Shown: positions 26,078 through 34,077 of the stretch, in pieces | Position numbering within the stretch: the first letter of the stretch is position 1 | Layout: every line of letters begins with the position of its first letter | Assembly (NCBI GenBank): GCA_021813505.1 | Contig: JAKAKI010000041.1 | Location: forward strand, 90,168-154,167 | Reading direction: 5' to 3' | DNA from: a bacterium | Lineage (GTDB): Bacteria; Zixibacteria; MSB-5A5; WJJR01 | DNA length: 64,000 nt | Notes under the pieces: model-generated | What the model was told of the DNA's origin: nothing | Databases searched by the model: none | The model's input: only the letters and a program-made list of their open reading frames with translations | Translations under genes and position numbers: made by a program

Positions 26078-27931
26078 ATGTCTGATACCTCCTCTCCTCA
26101 TCGCATTTCGATCCTCCCGGATCATCTAATCGATCAGATTGCCGCTGGCGAGGTCATCGAACGGCCCGCGTCGGTGGTCAAGGAGCTGATCGAAAATGCC
26201 CTGGATGCCGGGGCGACTCAGATCGACGTGGAGATCGAAGATGCCGGTGCGGGACTGATCCGGGTCGTGGACAACGGTTGCGGCATGTCTCCTGACGATA
26301 TGGCGTTCAGTGTCCTGCGCCATGCCACTTCGAAGATATCACATCTGGATGACCTGTCGACCTTGATCACTTTTGGATTCCGTGGCGAGGCACTCGCTTC
26401 GATCGCGGCGGTGTCACATCTGGAACTGGTGTCGCGCCACCGTGATCAGGATGCTGCCACGTTGATGTTCTGGGAGGGCGGCACCAAAACCGAGCAGCGC
26501 GAACTCGGTGCTGCCGTCGGGACCGCAGCTACTGTACGGCATCTATTCTTCAACACGCCGGCCCGCCGCGAATTCATGCGCGCCGCGGCGACCGAAACCA
26601 AGCACTTGATCGAAACCGTGACCGATTTCGCGTGTGTCCAGCCATCGGCTGGATTCTCGCTCTCGATTGATGGCCGTCCGACCATTCTGGTCGCGCCCGC
26701 CGGTTCGATGCGCGACCGTCTGGCCGATCTGTACGGCGCCAGTCTGACAGCGATGCTATTGGAGTTCAAAGGCGGCGATGCGGAGCTTTCGGTTCGTGGA
26801 TTCGCGGGCAAACCGGAATTGTCCCGCGCCAATCGCGACCGGATTCTGACTTTTGTCAACAACCGCCGGGTGACGGCGCTATCGGTGGCTCACGCCGCCA
26901 CCGCCGCCTATGGCGAGACGATTCCCCGCGGCCGCTTCCCGTTCGCGGTCGTGTGCATCGATATCAACCCACACAAGGTTGATGTCAATGTCCACCCGAC
27001 CAAGCGCGAGGTGCGGTTCACACGTGATCGCGGGGTCTACGATCTGACCTATTACACCATCAACAAGACAGTCTTCTCATCCACGCAGACGGCACCGGTC
27101 ATGCATGTCAAAGTGCCCGAGGCCGACGTGCACGCGCAGAGTGCCTGGCTGCCGTTCGGGACAACTCCAACACGCGATCAGTTGCCGGGTGGGATTGTCC
27201 CTCAATCCCGCGAAGCTCCAGCTCAATCAGATGAGATTGTTCCACCGCATGGGGCTGTGTCCGAGGCAAGTTCGCTGACTACAGGACCGCCGGCGGAGCC
27301 GGGGGAGACCGCACCGCCCGGACCATCAGTTCCACAGCGCGCCGCGCGGCCGGTCATTGCCGATGGCGTCAGCAATCTCTGGCAATTTCGCGATCTCTAT
27401 ATTGTGGCCGAAGTCGGCGATGAGCTCTGGGTGATCGACCAGCACACGGCGCATGAACGTGTGTTGTTCGAGGAGATTCTGCTGCGCGCGCAGAAACGTG
27501 CCCCGGAAACGCAACGACTCCTGTTCCCGGAATCGATCGATCTGGCCGCAGGGGAGTGGCAGGCGTACGAGTCGGCGGTCGAGATTCTCACATCGCTTGG
27601 ATTCGAGGTTCGTCCGTTTGGCGACCGCACAGTCCTGCTCGAAGGCGTCCCCACCGGATTGCGTGTGCGCAATCCCGTGATTCTGTTCCGGCGAATCCTG
27701 GAGGACATTGAAATCGCGCAACGGGCCGGCGGCGATCTCACCAAAGCCGCTGCCGCCTCCGCTGCCTGCCGTAGCGCGGTGATGTCCGGCGACCGGCTCA
27801 AGCTCGAAGAGATGCAGGCGCTTTTTGCCCGTTTGATGGCCACCGATAATCCGTTCTCCTGTCCCCATGGCCGCCCCACCATGGTGAAGATTCCGATCAT
27901 CGATTTCGACAAAAAGTTCTGCCGGGCGTGA
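26078..27931 (+). CDS. mutL: DNA mismatch repair protein MutL (endonuclease type)
   Basis: A 617-residue GHKL ATPase that couples mismatch detection to strand nicking. ATPase motifs are IAAGEVIERPASVVKELIEN, DNGCGM, TFGFRGEAL and VDVNVHPTKREVRF. A Pro-rich linker spans about residues 355-425. The C-terminal domain has the metal endonuclease motif DQHTAHERVLFEE (usual DQHA, here Thr) and the Zn-binding CPHGRP, so it should nick DNA itself; this fits a genome with no visible mutH. Confidence 0.95.
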   Translation: MSDTSSPHRISILPDHLIDQIAAGEVIERPASVVKELIENALDAGATQIDVEIEDAGAGLIRVVDNGCGMSPDDMAFSVLRHATSKISHLDDLSTLITFGFRGEALASIAAVSHLELVSRHRDQDAATLMFWEGGTKTEQRELGAAVGTAATVRHLFFNTPARREFMRAAATETKHLIETVTDFACVQPSAGFSLSIDGRPTILVAPAGSMRDRLADLYGASLTAMLLEFKGGDAELSVRGFAGKPELSRANRDRILTFVNNRRVTALSVAHAATAAYGETIPRGRFPFAVVCIDINPHKVDVNVHPTKREVRFTRDRGVYDLTYYTINKTVFSSTQTAPVMHVKVPEADVHAQSAWLPFGTTPTRDQLPGGIVPQSREAPAQSDEIVPPHGAVSEASSLTTGPPAEPGETAPPGPSVPQRAARPVIADGVSNLWQFRDLYIVAEVGDELWVIDQHTAHERVLFEEILLRAQKRAPETQRLLFPESIDLAAGEWQAYESAVEILTSLGFEVRPFGDRTVLLEGVPTGLRVRNPVILFRRILEDIEIAQRAGGDLTKAAAASAACRSAVMSGDRLKLEEMQALFARLMATDNPFSCPHGRPTMVKIPIIDFDKKFCRA

Positions 27932-28075
27932 ACTTGATTCCCGGAACCATTCGCCGATCTGTACGTTGAAGACTGGATTCCCGTATTCACGGAAATGACG
28001 GTTGGGGGCGGGAGTAACGTCGGGGATATGATGAGGATCACTCAGCAGAGAATCGGCTAACCAGCGGACTCAAAC

Positions 28076-29263
28076 GTGTTTGTCGTAATCGCACTCACCA
28101 TCCTCGCCTTCATCTACGGCTTCACCGGCTGGCGTTTGATTGTGCCTGCGACAATCGGACCCGTTTGGAAGACCGTGGCGTGGGCTGTACTCGTGCTCTC
28201 GTTCATTCTTGCACCGTTGCCGATCATTCTGCATTTCGCGGGTATCGAGGCGCGCTGGGTGAATCGGCTCGCGTGGGTGACGTACACCAGTCTCGGATTC
28301 TTTCTGCTTCTGTTTGTCTTCATGATGACCCGCGATCTTCTCTGGGGTGCCGGGTTGGCAATTCAGAAACTGGGCGGTGTGTTCGCGCATGCATCCGATC
28401 CCGCATCGCCCGTCATCGTTTCCGATCCTGACCGTCGCAGGTTCCTGATCAATGCCAGCAATCTTGGCGTCCTGGCGCTGACCGCATCGCTGTCATCCTA
28501 TGGCCTCTGGGCAGCACGACGCCGTCCGGTGGTAAAGAATGTCACCGTCGAGTTGGCAGATCTGCCGCCAGAGTTCGAAGGATTCCGCATTGCACAGATC
28601 ACCGACCTGCATGTCGGTCCGACCATCAAGCGTGACTGGATGCAAGCTGTGGTCGATGACACCAATGGGCTGAACGCCGATCTCATCGCGGTCACCGGCG
28701 ACTTGGTGGATGGAACCGTTGATTCGCTGCGCCATGACGTCGAACCGATCGGCCAGTTGAAGGCGCCGCAAGGTGTGTATTTCGTGACCGGCAATCATGA
28801 GTACTATTCCGGCGTCATCCCCTGGATTGACGAGGTACGCCGGTTGGGACTCAAGGTGCTATTGAATGAGCATCAGGTGATCGAGCGCAATGGGGCGCGG
28901 ATGATGCTCGCCGGTGTCACCGATTATCACGGAGGGGGATTCAAGCCGGATCACACCTCCGATCCCCATGGCGCAATGGCCAACAGTCCGGTATGCAATC
29001 CCAAGCTTCTGCTGGCGCATCAGCCCAACAGCATCTTTGCTGCCGCGGACGCCGGGTACGATCTGCAGATCAGCGGCCACACGCACGGCGGCCAGTTCTT
29101 CCCCGGCAATTGGCTGGCGCGCATGGCACAGCCCTACATCAGGGGCCTGCATAAGCACGACAAGACGTGGATCTACGTCAGTTGCGGCACCGGCTACTGG
29201 GGGCCGCCCCTGCGCGTCGGCGCCCCATCCGAAATCACCCTAATCACATTGAAACGCGCGTAG
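28076..29263 (+). CDS. Membrane-anchored metallophosphoesterase (YkuE/YaeI-like)
   Basis: A 395-residue protein with four N-terminal transmembrane helices (to about residue 98), a short DPDRRRFLINASN segment that resembles a Tat or helix boundary, then a calcineurin-like phosphoesterase domain. Metal-site motifs in order: ITDLHVG, VTGDLVDG, VTGNHEYYSG and SGHTHGGQFFP. Related proteins hydrolyse UDP-diacylglucosamine-type or other phospho-substrates at the membrane; the substrate here is unknown. The start is GTG 28076 without a clear ribosome site. Confidence 0.88.
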   Translation: MFVVIALTILAFIYGFTGWRLIVPATIGPVWKTVAWAVLVLSFILAPLPIILHFAGIEARWVNRLAWVTYTSLGFFLLLFVFMMTRDLLWGAGLAIQKLGGVFAHASDPASPVIVSDPDRRRFLINASNLGVLALTASLSSYGLWAARRRPVVKNVTVELADLPPEFEGFRIAQITDLHVGPTIKRDWMQAVVDDTNGLNADLIAVTGDLVDGTVDSLRHDVEPIGQLKAPQGVYFVTGNHEYYSGVIPWIDEVRRLGLKVLLNEHQVIERNGARMMLAGVTDYHGGGFKPDHTSDPHGAMANSPVCNPKLLLAHQPNSIFAAADAGYDLQISGHTHGGQFFPGNWLARMAQPYIRGLHKHDKTWIYVSCGTGYWGPPLRVGAPSEITLITLKRA

Positions 29264-29299
29264 GGTGGGCTCAGCCCACCCGAGTGCCTTAGCTTCTTG

Positions 29300-29431
29300 G
29301 TGCCACGGACAAGGAAGACCGAGCAGCTCTTCTGCTCGGTCTTCCTTGTCCGTGTCCTTTTTGTTTGTGAGAGGAAGACACGGACAAGCAGATTCTCCAA
29401 AGAGCCGGAGAATCTGCTTGTCCGTGGCACC
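29300..29431. repeat. Compound palindrome with two nested hairpins
   Basis: Outer arms ggtgccacggacaag (29300-29314) and cttgtccgtggcacc (29417-29431) are exact complements. Inside are two hairpins: 22 pairs at 29305-29326/29332-29353, followed by tcctttttgttt, and 19 pairs at 29380-29398/29407-29425. It lies between convergent genes. The first hairpin plus T-run would serve as a terminator for the upstream plus-strand gene. Confidence 0.85.
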
Positions 29432-29436
29432 ACGGG

Positions 29437-30564
29437 TCAGGACGGTGCGTGGACCAGCGTCGTTCTTCGTGAAACGACAGGTATCAATAGGCGCTCGATA
29501 AACGACACCGCGCGGTCGAGACTGCCGTTCAGAGAAGTAAAATCGTGGGTGCCGCCCTCGTATGCGTAGAACTCGAATTCGGGTGCGCCACGTCCAATCT
29601 CCTGCATCGCATCTCTGAGACTTTCGGCCTGGCTGAACTCGACCACAGAATCGGCGGTGCCGTGATGAACCTGCAGTTGCGGCAGCAATCCCGCATACAA
29701 AACCGATGACCGCCGGACGATCTCCTTGCGAAACGCTGCTGTCGTGATCTCACCACGCTTCAAAGGCTGAATGAAGGCGGTGTTCAGGTAGCTCAATCCC
29801 GGGAGATCGCGCGTAGAATCACGCAACGCTTCGGCGGTCAATTCCTGCATGTAAGTTCCGAAGAAATCCGTTGGGCCAAAGAACTCGACCACTGCGTCGA
29901 TGCGCGGATCACGAATCCCCATCAAAAGCCCCACGCCTGCGCCGCGGCTGAACCCCACCACGCCGATGTGTGTTGGGTCGGCCGATGGAGTCACCTGGAT
30001 CGCGGCGTTGAGCAACGCCAGCGCGTCATCGACGTCACGATCCCACGGGCTCGGCGGGCCGGTCGAGACATACGGGTGGCTGTTGTAAATGAGCGGCTCC
30101 GAACGGAACGAGGGTACCACCACCACAAACTTGCTGACCAGACTCGCCAGTTGGCTGGGAATGAACAGCAGGGTGAAACTCAGATTCTCACCGGTGTCAC
30201 CGCCGTGGGAGTAGACCAGAACCGGGAGGCTGCCGATCGGTTTGTTGAGCGGGGCAATCACCGCACCGTAGTGGGTGTAGCCGTCCACGGTGTGCGAGAT
30301 GATTCGCACGGTGACATTGGTGCCCCGGATGTTTTCCCCGCGCGTCGCCACAACCTGCACATCGCGCGCGCTGACATCGCGCCCCGCCCACTCATCGGCA
30401 ATCGCATTAATCTCCGCCGCGCTGGGCGCCGCGAACACCTGAGTAAGATTGACCCCTTCGACAATATTGTCGCCCGAGGAAGGCTTGGTAGGCGAGCCGG
30501 AGCAGGCGTGCAAGAAGGCGCCTAGCAGGAAGAGTGTAAGCAGCCGGTAAATGGCCTTCATCAT
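29437..30564 (-). CDS. Lipoprotein alpha/beta hydrolase
   Basis: A 375-residue exported hydrolase. The signal LLTLFLLGAFLHAC has a lipobox. The alpha/beta-hydrolase fold is shown by VLVYSHGG, the nucleophile elbow VVGFSRGAG, and a late GGTHDF with the catalytic His. LQVHHGTADSVV is the usual acid-bearing strand (Asp). It resembles the prolyl-oligopeptidase/dienelactone hydrolase group; the substrate is unknown. Several Met codons (30579, 30564, 30561) could start it. It is about 110 bases downstream of nothing on its own strand except lapB's end, with which it does not overlap. Confidence 0.8.
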   Translation of the reverse strand: MMKAIYRLLTLFLLGAFLHACSGSPTKPSSGDNIVEGVNLTQVFAAPSAAEINAIADEWAGRDVSARDVQVVATRGENIRGTNVTVRIISHTVDGYTHYGAVIAPLNKPIGSLPVLVYSHGGDTGENLSFTLLFIPSQLASLVSKFVVVVPSFRSEPLIYNSHPYVSTGPPSPWDRDVDDALALLNAAIQVTPSADPTHIGVVGFSRGAGVGLLMGIRDPRIDAVVEFFGPTDFFGTYMQELTAEALRDSTRDLPGLSYLNTAFIQPLKRGEITTAAFRKEIVRRSSVLYAGLLPQLQVHHGTADSVVEFSQAESLRDAMQEIGRGAPEFEFYAYEGGTHDFTSLNGSLDRAVSFIERLLIPVVSRRTTLVHAPS

Positions 30565-30674
30565 TACATCAAATCTCATGACTCCCATCATTCCCAGAAC
30601 CGTCGGTGTGCCCGGGGCCTCAAACAATGATCGTTGGTTGGCCGGCCAACGCGGGGTGGCCGCTGCGATTGCCG

Positions 30675-31826
30675 TCAATACAACTGAAACGTCTCCACGC
30701 CCTTGCACTTCGGGCAGAGCCAGGCTGGCTCATCGGAGCGGTTGCCGCAGCGTTTGCAGATGTAGCCGCCGCCGTGGAATGGAGTCGTTTCCAGAAGGGC
30801 GTCGATCTCGTTGGTGGCGTCGCGCAGACGTTTCTGCTCGACTAGGACGCGCACGATGCCGGCGCGGGCGGCGACATTGTCGCTGTCGATGTCAAGGACA
30901 TGGCGGAATTGCGTCAGGGCGTTGTCGAACTCACCCTTTTTCAAGGCCAATTCGGCAAGGCCCAACAGGGCCGCCGTGTTTTTGGGATCGGCTTCGAGCG
31001 TGTGTTCGTAGACTCTCGTGATTTCGCCGAACTGCCCCATCTCGAAATACGCCTTGCGCAGCCGTTCGAACACGACATGCGCGGCGCGCGGCTCACTCTC
31101 GGCAAACTGAGTCCACCACTCCACCGCATCCTGGTGACGTCCCTCTTTCCAGTAGGAATCACCGAGATACAAAAGGGCGGGCAGGCATTTGGCGTCGTGA
31201 TTGAGCGCTTCCTTAAAGCTCAAGCGCGCATCGTGGCCTTTGCCGTTGGAGTTGACCTTGAGTCCCTCGAGTGCCTTGTACATCGCCAGCAGATGGCCAT
31301 CCGACTGGCCGGAGCGCTTCAGCGCCTCACGGCGGAGGTCATACGCATCATCGAATCGTCCATCCTCCTCGAGGAGGCGTATCATCTTTTCGATAGCCCA
31401 CTGGTGGTCCTTCTGCAACTCGAGAATCTTGCGCAGTGCGCTTTCGGCTTCCTGAGGTTTCCCGGCGGCGAGATAGTCCTGTGCCAATGATTTCTGAACG
31501 GCAATGGCGTCCGGCTTCGGGAGTCCGAGGCGCAAGGTGAGTTCCTCGTGCACTCGGATCGCACGGTCGTGGCGTCCACGGCGGCGCAGGAGGTCGCCCA
31601 GTTTGAGGTACGCATCGAGGTAGTTCGAATCCTCGGTGACCACGGCCTTGAGCCGCTCAAATGCGGTATGATCATCGCCATCAACGATGGCCCGCAGTGC
31701 CTCCATGTATAGCCGTGGAGCCTGCGAGGTTCGGCGTTTATGCGTCTGAGTCCAAAGAATGGCCGCCGCGGCCGCTCCCAGCATGAGTGCCCAGAACAGC
31801 GTCAAACCGTATCCAGTCAAATCCAT
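30675..31826 (-). CDS. lapB: LapB-like TPR protein (LPS assembly regulator)
   Basis: The 383-residue protein has the layout of E. coli LapB/YciM: an N-terminal transmembrane helix (GLTLFWALMLGAAAAAILW), about eight TPR units, and a C-terminal rubredoxin-like zinc module YICKRCGN...WLCPKCKGVETF. In E. coli it controls LpxC turnover through FtsH and so sets lipopolysaccharide output. The lapA gene lies upstream on the same strand, the same pair order as in gamma-proteobacteria. The frame is open 87 codons upstream through a 54-base tandem repeat; ATG 31826 is the natural start. Confidence 0.88.
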   Translation of the reverse strand: MDLTGYGLTLFWALMLGAAAAAILWTQTHKRRTSQAPRLYMEALRAIVDGDDHTAFERLKAVVTEDSNYLDAYLKLGDLLRRRGRHDRAIRVHEELTLRLGLPKPDAIAVQKSLAQDYLAAGKPQEAESALRKILELQKDHQWAIEKMIRLLEEDGRFDDAYDLRREALKRSGQSDGHLLAMYKALEGLKVNSNGKGHDARLSFKEALNHDAKCLPALLYLGDSYWKEGRHQDAVEWWTQFAESEPRAAHVVFERLRKAYFEMGQFGEITRVYEHTLEADPKNTAALLGLAELALKKGEFDNALTQFRHVLDIDSDNVAARAGIVRVLVEQKRLRDATNEIDALLETTPFHGGGYICKRCGNRSDEPAWLCPKCKGVETFQLY

Positions 31827-31884
31827 GCCTCCCACCCCCAAACAACGCCGCGACCCTCCGAGCGGCGCACTATCCCGTAAATCC

Positions 31885-32075
31885 GCCCAAGGGGCTGAAA
31901 GCCCCTTGCCCTCATAGCGTGAGGTGACCCATCCTTGCGGACAAGGAGCTGAGAGCCCCCTGTCCTCAAACAGTGAGGTGACCCATCCATGCGGACAAGG
32001 GGCTGAGAACCCCCTGTCCTCAAACAGTGAGGTGACCCATCCATGCGGACAAGGGGCTTCCAGCCCCTTGCACTC
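31885..32075. repeat. 54-base tandem repeat array between lapA and lapB
   Basis: About 3.5 units, with gcggacaagg(a/g)gctga at 31937, 31991 and 32045. Each unit holds a small hairpin (ggggctg...ccccctt type) and the segment cagtgaggtgacccat. Because 54 is a multiple of three, one minus-strand frame stays open through all units. It occupies most of the 330-base gap between the two lap genes. Confidence 0.9.
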
Positions 32076-32156
32076 AGGAGGGACCAATGGTTCAAACAGG
32101 TAATCGCATGCGCGTACGGCCCCGCATCCGTTCTCATGTCAGTGCGATGTGCACTC

Positions 32157-32456
32157 TTACAATTCATCCAGATCCCCAATCGTCCGGTTTCGCAGCGCGG
32201 CCATTTCCGATTCCAGGCGGCGTTTCTCCCGCCGTTCGGCGCGACGGTCGGACTGCAACTTCAAGATATACGTCAGCCCGAGGATCAGTGATGCCACCAT
32301 GCCGGCCAAAAACGACCAGTAGACGACGACCACCAGCGGGACATTGTATTGCCACCGGATAAGATCAACGTCGACACGTGGCTCGGCATTGTAGATTGAG
32401 AATCCGATGACAATCGCCACAACGATCAGAATCAGAATCGTGCGCAATATTCCCAT
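32157..32456 (-). CDS. lapA: LapA-domain membrane protein
   Basis: A 99-residue inner-membrane protein of the LapA (DUF1049) family. Two transmembrane helices are seen: ILRTILILIVVAIVIGFSIY and VVVVYWSFLAGMVASLILGL, with the family's NAEPRVDVDLIRWQYNVPL between them. The C-terminus is a charged coiled-coil (about residues 68-95). ATG 32456 follows GGGAGG by 5 bases. It partners LapB functionally in E. coli. Confidence 0.87.
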   Translation of the reverse strand: MGILRTILILIVVAIVIGFSIYNAEPRVDVDLIRWQYNVPLVVVVYWSFLAGMVASLILGLTYILKLQSDRRAERREKRRLESEMAALRNRTIGDLDEL

Positions 32457-32584
32457 GAAGCCTCCCGGGCTGGTCCACAAAGTGTACATGTCCCGGCATG
32501 GCCCGTCAACTTAAAACCCGCCACCCACCCGCACCTGGGCGCGGGGCGCCCACATAGGGGCGCCGCTACGGGCCTCTCCCATTC

Positions 32585-32745
32585 CAGAATCGCTTTGGTG
32601 GGACGGCCCTATTGGTTCGTCCGATTCGAGAATCGCCCTGGTGAGACGGCCCACCGGATTCGTCCAATTCGAGAATCGCTTTTGTGGGATGGCCCTATTG
32701 GCTCGTCCGATTCGAGAATCGAGTTGGTAGGGGCGGCCCTGTGTT
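32585..32745. repeat. 43-base tandem repeat array
   Basis: About 3.7 units; gagaatcg recurs at 32628, 32671 and 32714 (first copy cagaatcg at 32585). Each unit contains gggacggccctattgg-like and cgtccgattc segments. Units differ at several bases, so the array is not recent. Confidence 0.88.
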
Positions 32746-32825
32746 GGCCGCCCCCTTCGTCACAACGCCTGCCGCTATGGTCTCGCCAAGCCGTTCCGGG
32801 CAGCCCAATGGCCATCAGCTGGTAT

Positions 32826-32955
32826 ATGTGGCGCGGCCGCCCTCGGCCGCGTGTGCGTGCGGAGCACGCACACTGAACCACACTCAGGCGATCCCCATTG
32901 CCAAGAGAAGTTCACCGCTGCGCGGTGAACGCGGGCGAGGGCGCCCGCGCCACAT
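32826..32955. repeat. GC-rich inverted element, family B (copy 2)
   Basis: Outer arms gtggcgcggccgccctcgg and cgagggcgcccgcgccac, with inner gcggagcacgc and ttcaccgctgcgcggtgaa hairpins. Relative to copy 1 at 4628 the two arm types are exchanged, as if the element were present in the other orientation. Confidence 0.8.
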
Positions 32956-33065
32956 TAATAGGCTCGAGTCCAAGGCAAGGTCGTATCCTATGCACATCTC
33001 AGTGGGGGACACCCCCTGTCCGAAAACGATTGATTCATCCCCGCGCGCATGATACCGTTTTGCCG

Positions 33066-33245
33066 ATGAAACGTACTCCCCGTGAGTTTGTCGGAGTCTA
33101 TTTCAAGTGCTGCCGGGTGTATGTTCGGGCGTATCTCAACAAGGAGAAGACAGCGTTTGTCGCCTACTGCCCCAAATGTGCGGGTAAAATGACGATCGAG
33201 ATTCGCGCCGATGGGTCCGAAAGCCGGTTTTTTCAAGCCCAATAA
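33066..33245 (+). CDS. Small Cys-rich conserved hypothetical protein
   Basis: A 59-residue protein with MKRTPREFVGVYFKCCRVYV near the start and YCPKCAGKMTI in the middle. The CC...CPKC arrangement could hold one zinc ion. I recall similar short proteins (CCxVYxRxYxN...CPxCG) in Planctomycetes-type genomes, without a known role. It lies 29 bases before the archaemetzincin-like gene and the two are probably one transcript. ATG 33066 is used; there is no strong ribosome site. Confidence 0.72.
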   Translation: MKRTPREFVGVYFKCCRVYVRAYLNKEKTAFVAYCPKCAGKMTIEIRADGSESRFFQAQ

Positions 33246-33274
33246 TCGCGCATCTGCCGGATGAATCGAGTTTC

Positions 33275-33817
33275 ATGAAGACACGTGGCAAAATCATCGT
33301 CATCCCGCTCGGCGATCTGGATTTCTATCAGGTCAACAAGCTCGCGGCCAATCTGTCAGTCGTTTTCTCAGCAGGAGTGGACATTCTCCAGGGCGTCGAT
33401 CTCCCGGAAGAGGCCGAAAACGAACAACGCAGCCAGTACTATTCGACCGTGATCCTGACCAAGCTCGAACTGATGCGCCAGGGCGAATCTGAACGACTGC
33501 TCGGCATCACCGAGGAGGACCTCTATATCCCCACCGTGCCGTTTATCTATGGCGAAGCCGATCCTGCCGCGGGCTGTGCCGTGATCTCATTCTACCGGAT
33601 GCGGCAGGAATTTTACGGCGAGTCGGAGGATGATCAGCAGATCTTCTCCCGTGCCTTGAAAGAAGCCATCACCCAGGTCGGACGGCTCTACCAGCTCGGC
33701 CACTGCAGCAATCCACGTTGCGTCATGTACCATTCAAAGTCGATGGTCGACATCGACACCAAAGCCGACAAGTTCTGCGACAACTGCCGCCGCCGTCTCG
33801 TGCGGCGCAGTGTGTGA
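33275..33817 (+). CDS. Archaemetzincin-like protein without the catalytic zinc site
   Basis: A 180-residue relative of archaemetzincin (peptidase family M54). The family segment GITEEDLYIPTVPFIYGEAD and the C-terminal structural zinc cysteines (Cys144, Cys149, Cys168, Cys171 in GHCSNPRCVMYHS and FCDNC) are intact. The catalytic motif HExxHxxGxxH is not: the aligned stretch TQVGRLYQLGH (133-143) keeps only the last His, with Thr, Gln and Arg in place of His, Glu and His. It should not be a protease. The frame is otherwise undamaged, so this is probably a functional non-peptidase homolog rather than a pseudogene. Paired with the small Cys protein upstream. Confidence 0.87.
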   Translation: MKTRGKIIVIPLGDLDFYQVNKLAANLSVVFSAGVDILQGVDLPEEAENEQRSQYYSTVILTKLELMRQGESERLLGITEEDLYIPTVPFIYGEADPAAGCAVISFYRMRQEFYGESEDDQQIFSRALKEAITQVGRLYQLGHCSNPRCVMYHSKSMVDIDTKADKFCDNCRRRLVRRSV

Positions 33818-33830
33818 GGCACTCGAAATC

Positions 33831-33998
33831 GCCCTCACCCCCGGCCCCTCCCAGAGGGAGAGGGGAGAGGTGAGTTGTTGGAGCTCCAGAGATACTCTTA
33901 TCAATGGACGTGGTCCAGCCAGCAACTTTGGCACAACTCGTATCAAAGGCGGCAGTCGACTCCCCTCTCCCCCTGGGAGAGGGGCCGGGGGTGAGGGC
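33831..33998. repeat. Inverted element, family C (copy 2)
   Basis: Ends gccctcacccccggcccctc and gaggggccgggggtgagggc enclose about 130 bases. It lies between the archaemetzincin-like gene and the helicase. Other copies: 4746-4863 and 59290-59411. Confidence 0.85.
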
Positions 33999-34077
33999 AC
34001 TTCCGCTCACTCAATTGCTCCCCAAAACGTTCGAGAAAATGATGGACATTTCGCCTGGTCTTGGCTAACCAACGTCC

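Larger units (their letters stand above)
32457..33065. other. 609-base gene-free gap made of repeats
   Basis: No credible gene is seen. It holds a 43-base tandem array (32585-32745), a family B inverted element (32826-32955), and a possible promoter region for the small Cys protein that begins at 33066. The open frames across it cover repeats and have no homology I recognize. Confidence 0.7.

Noticed and set aside
31885..32075. Possible CRISPR array
   Set aside because: The 54-base units are nearly identical throughout, with no variable spacers, and no cas gene is present.
31827..32087. N-terminal extension of LapB through the tandem repeat
   Set aside because: The extension is repeat-derived; the transmembrane helix expected at the LapB N-terminus starts at ATG 31826.
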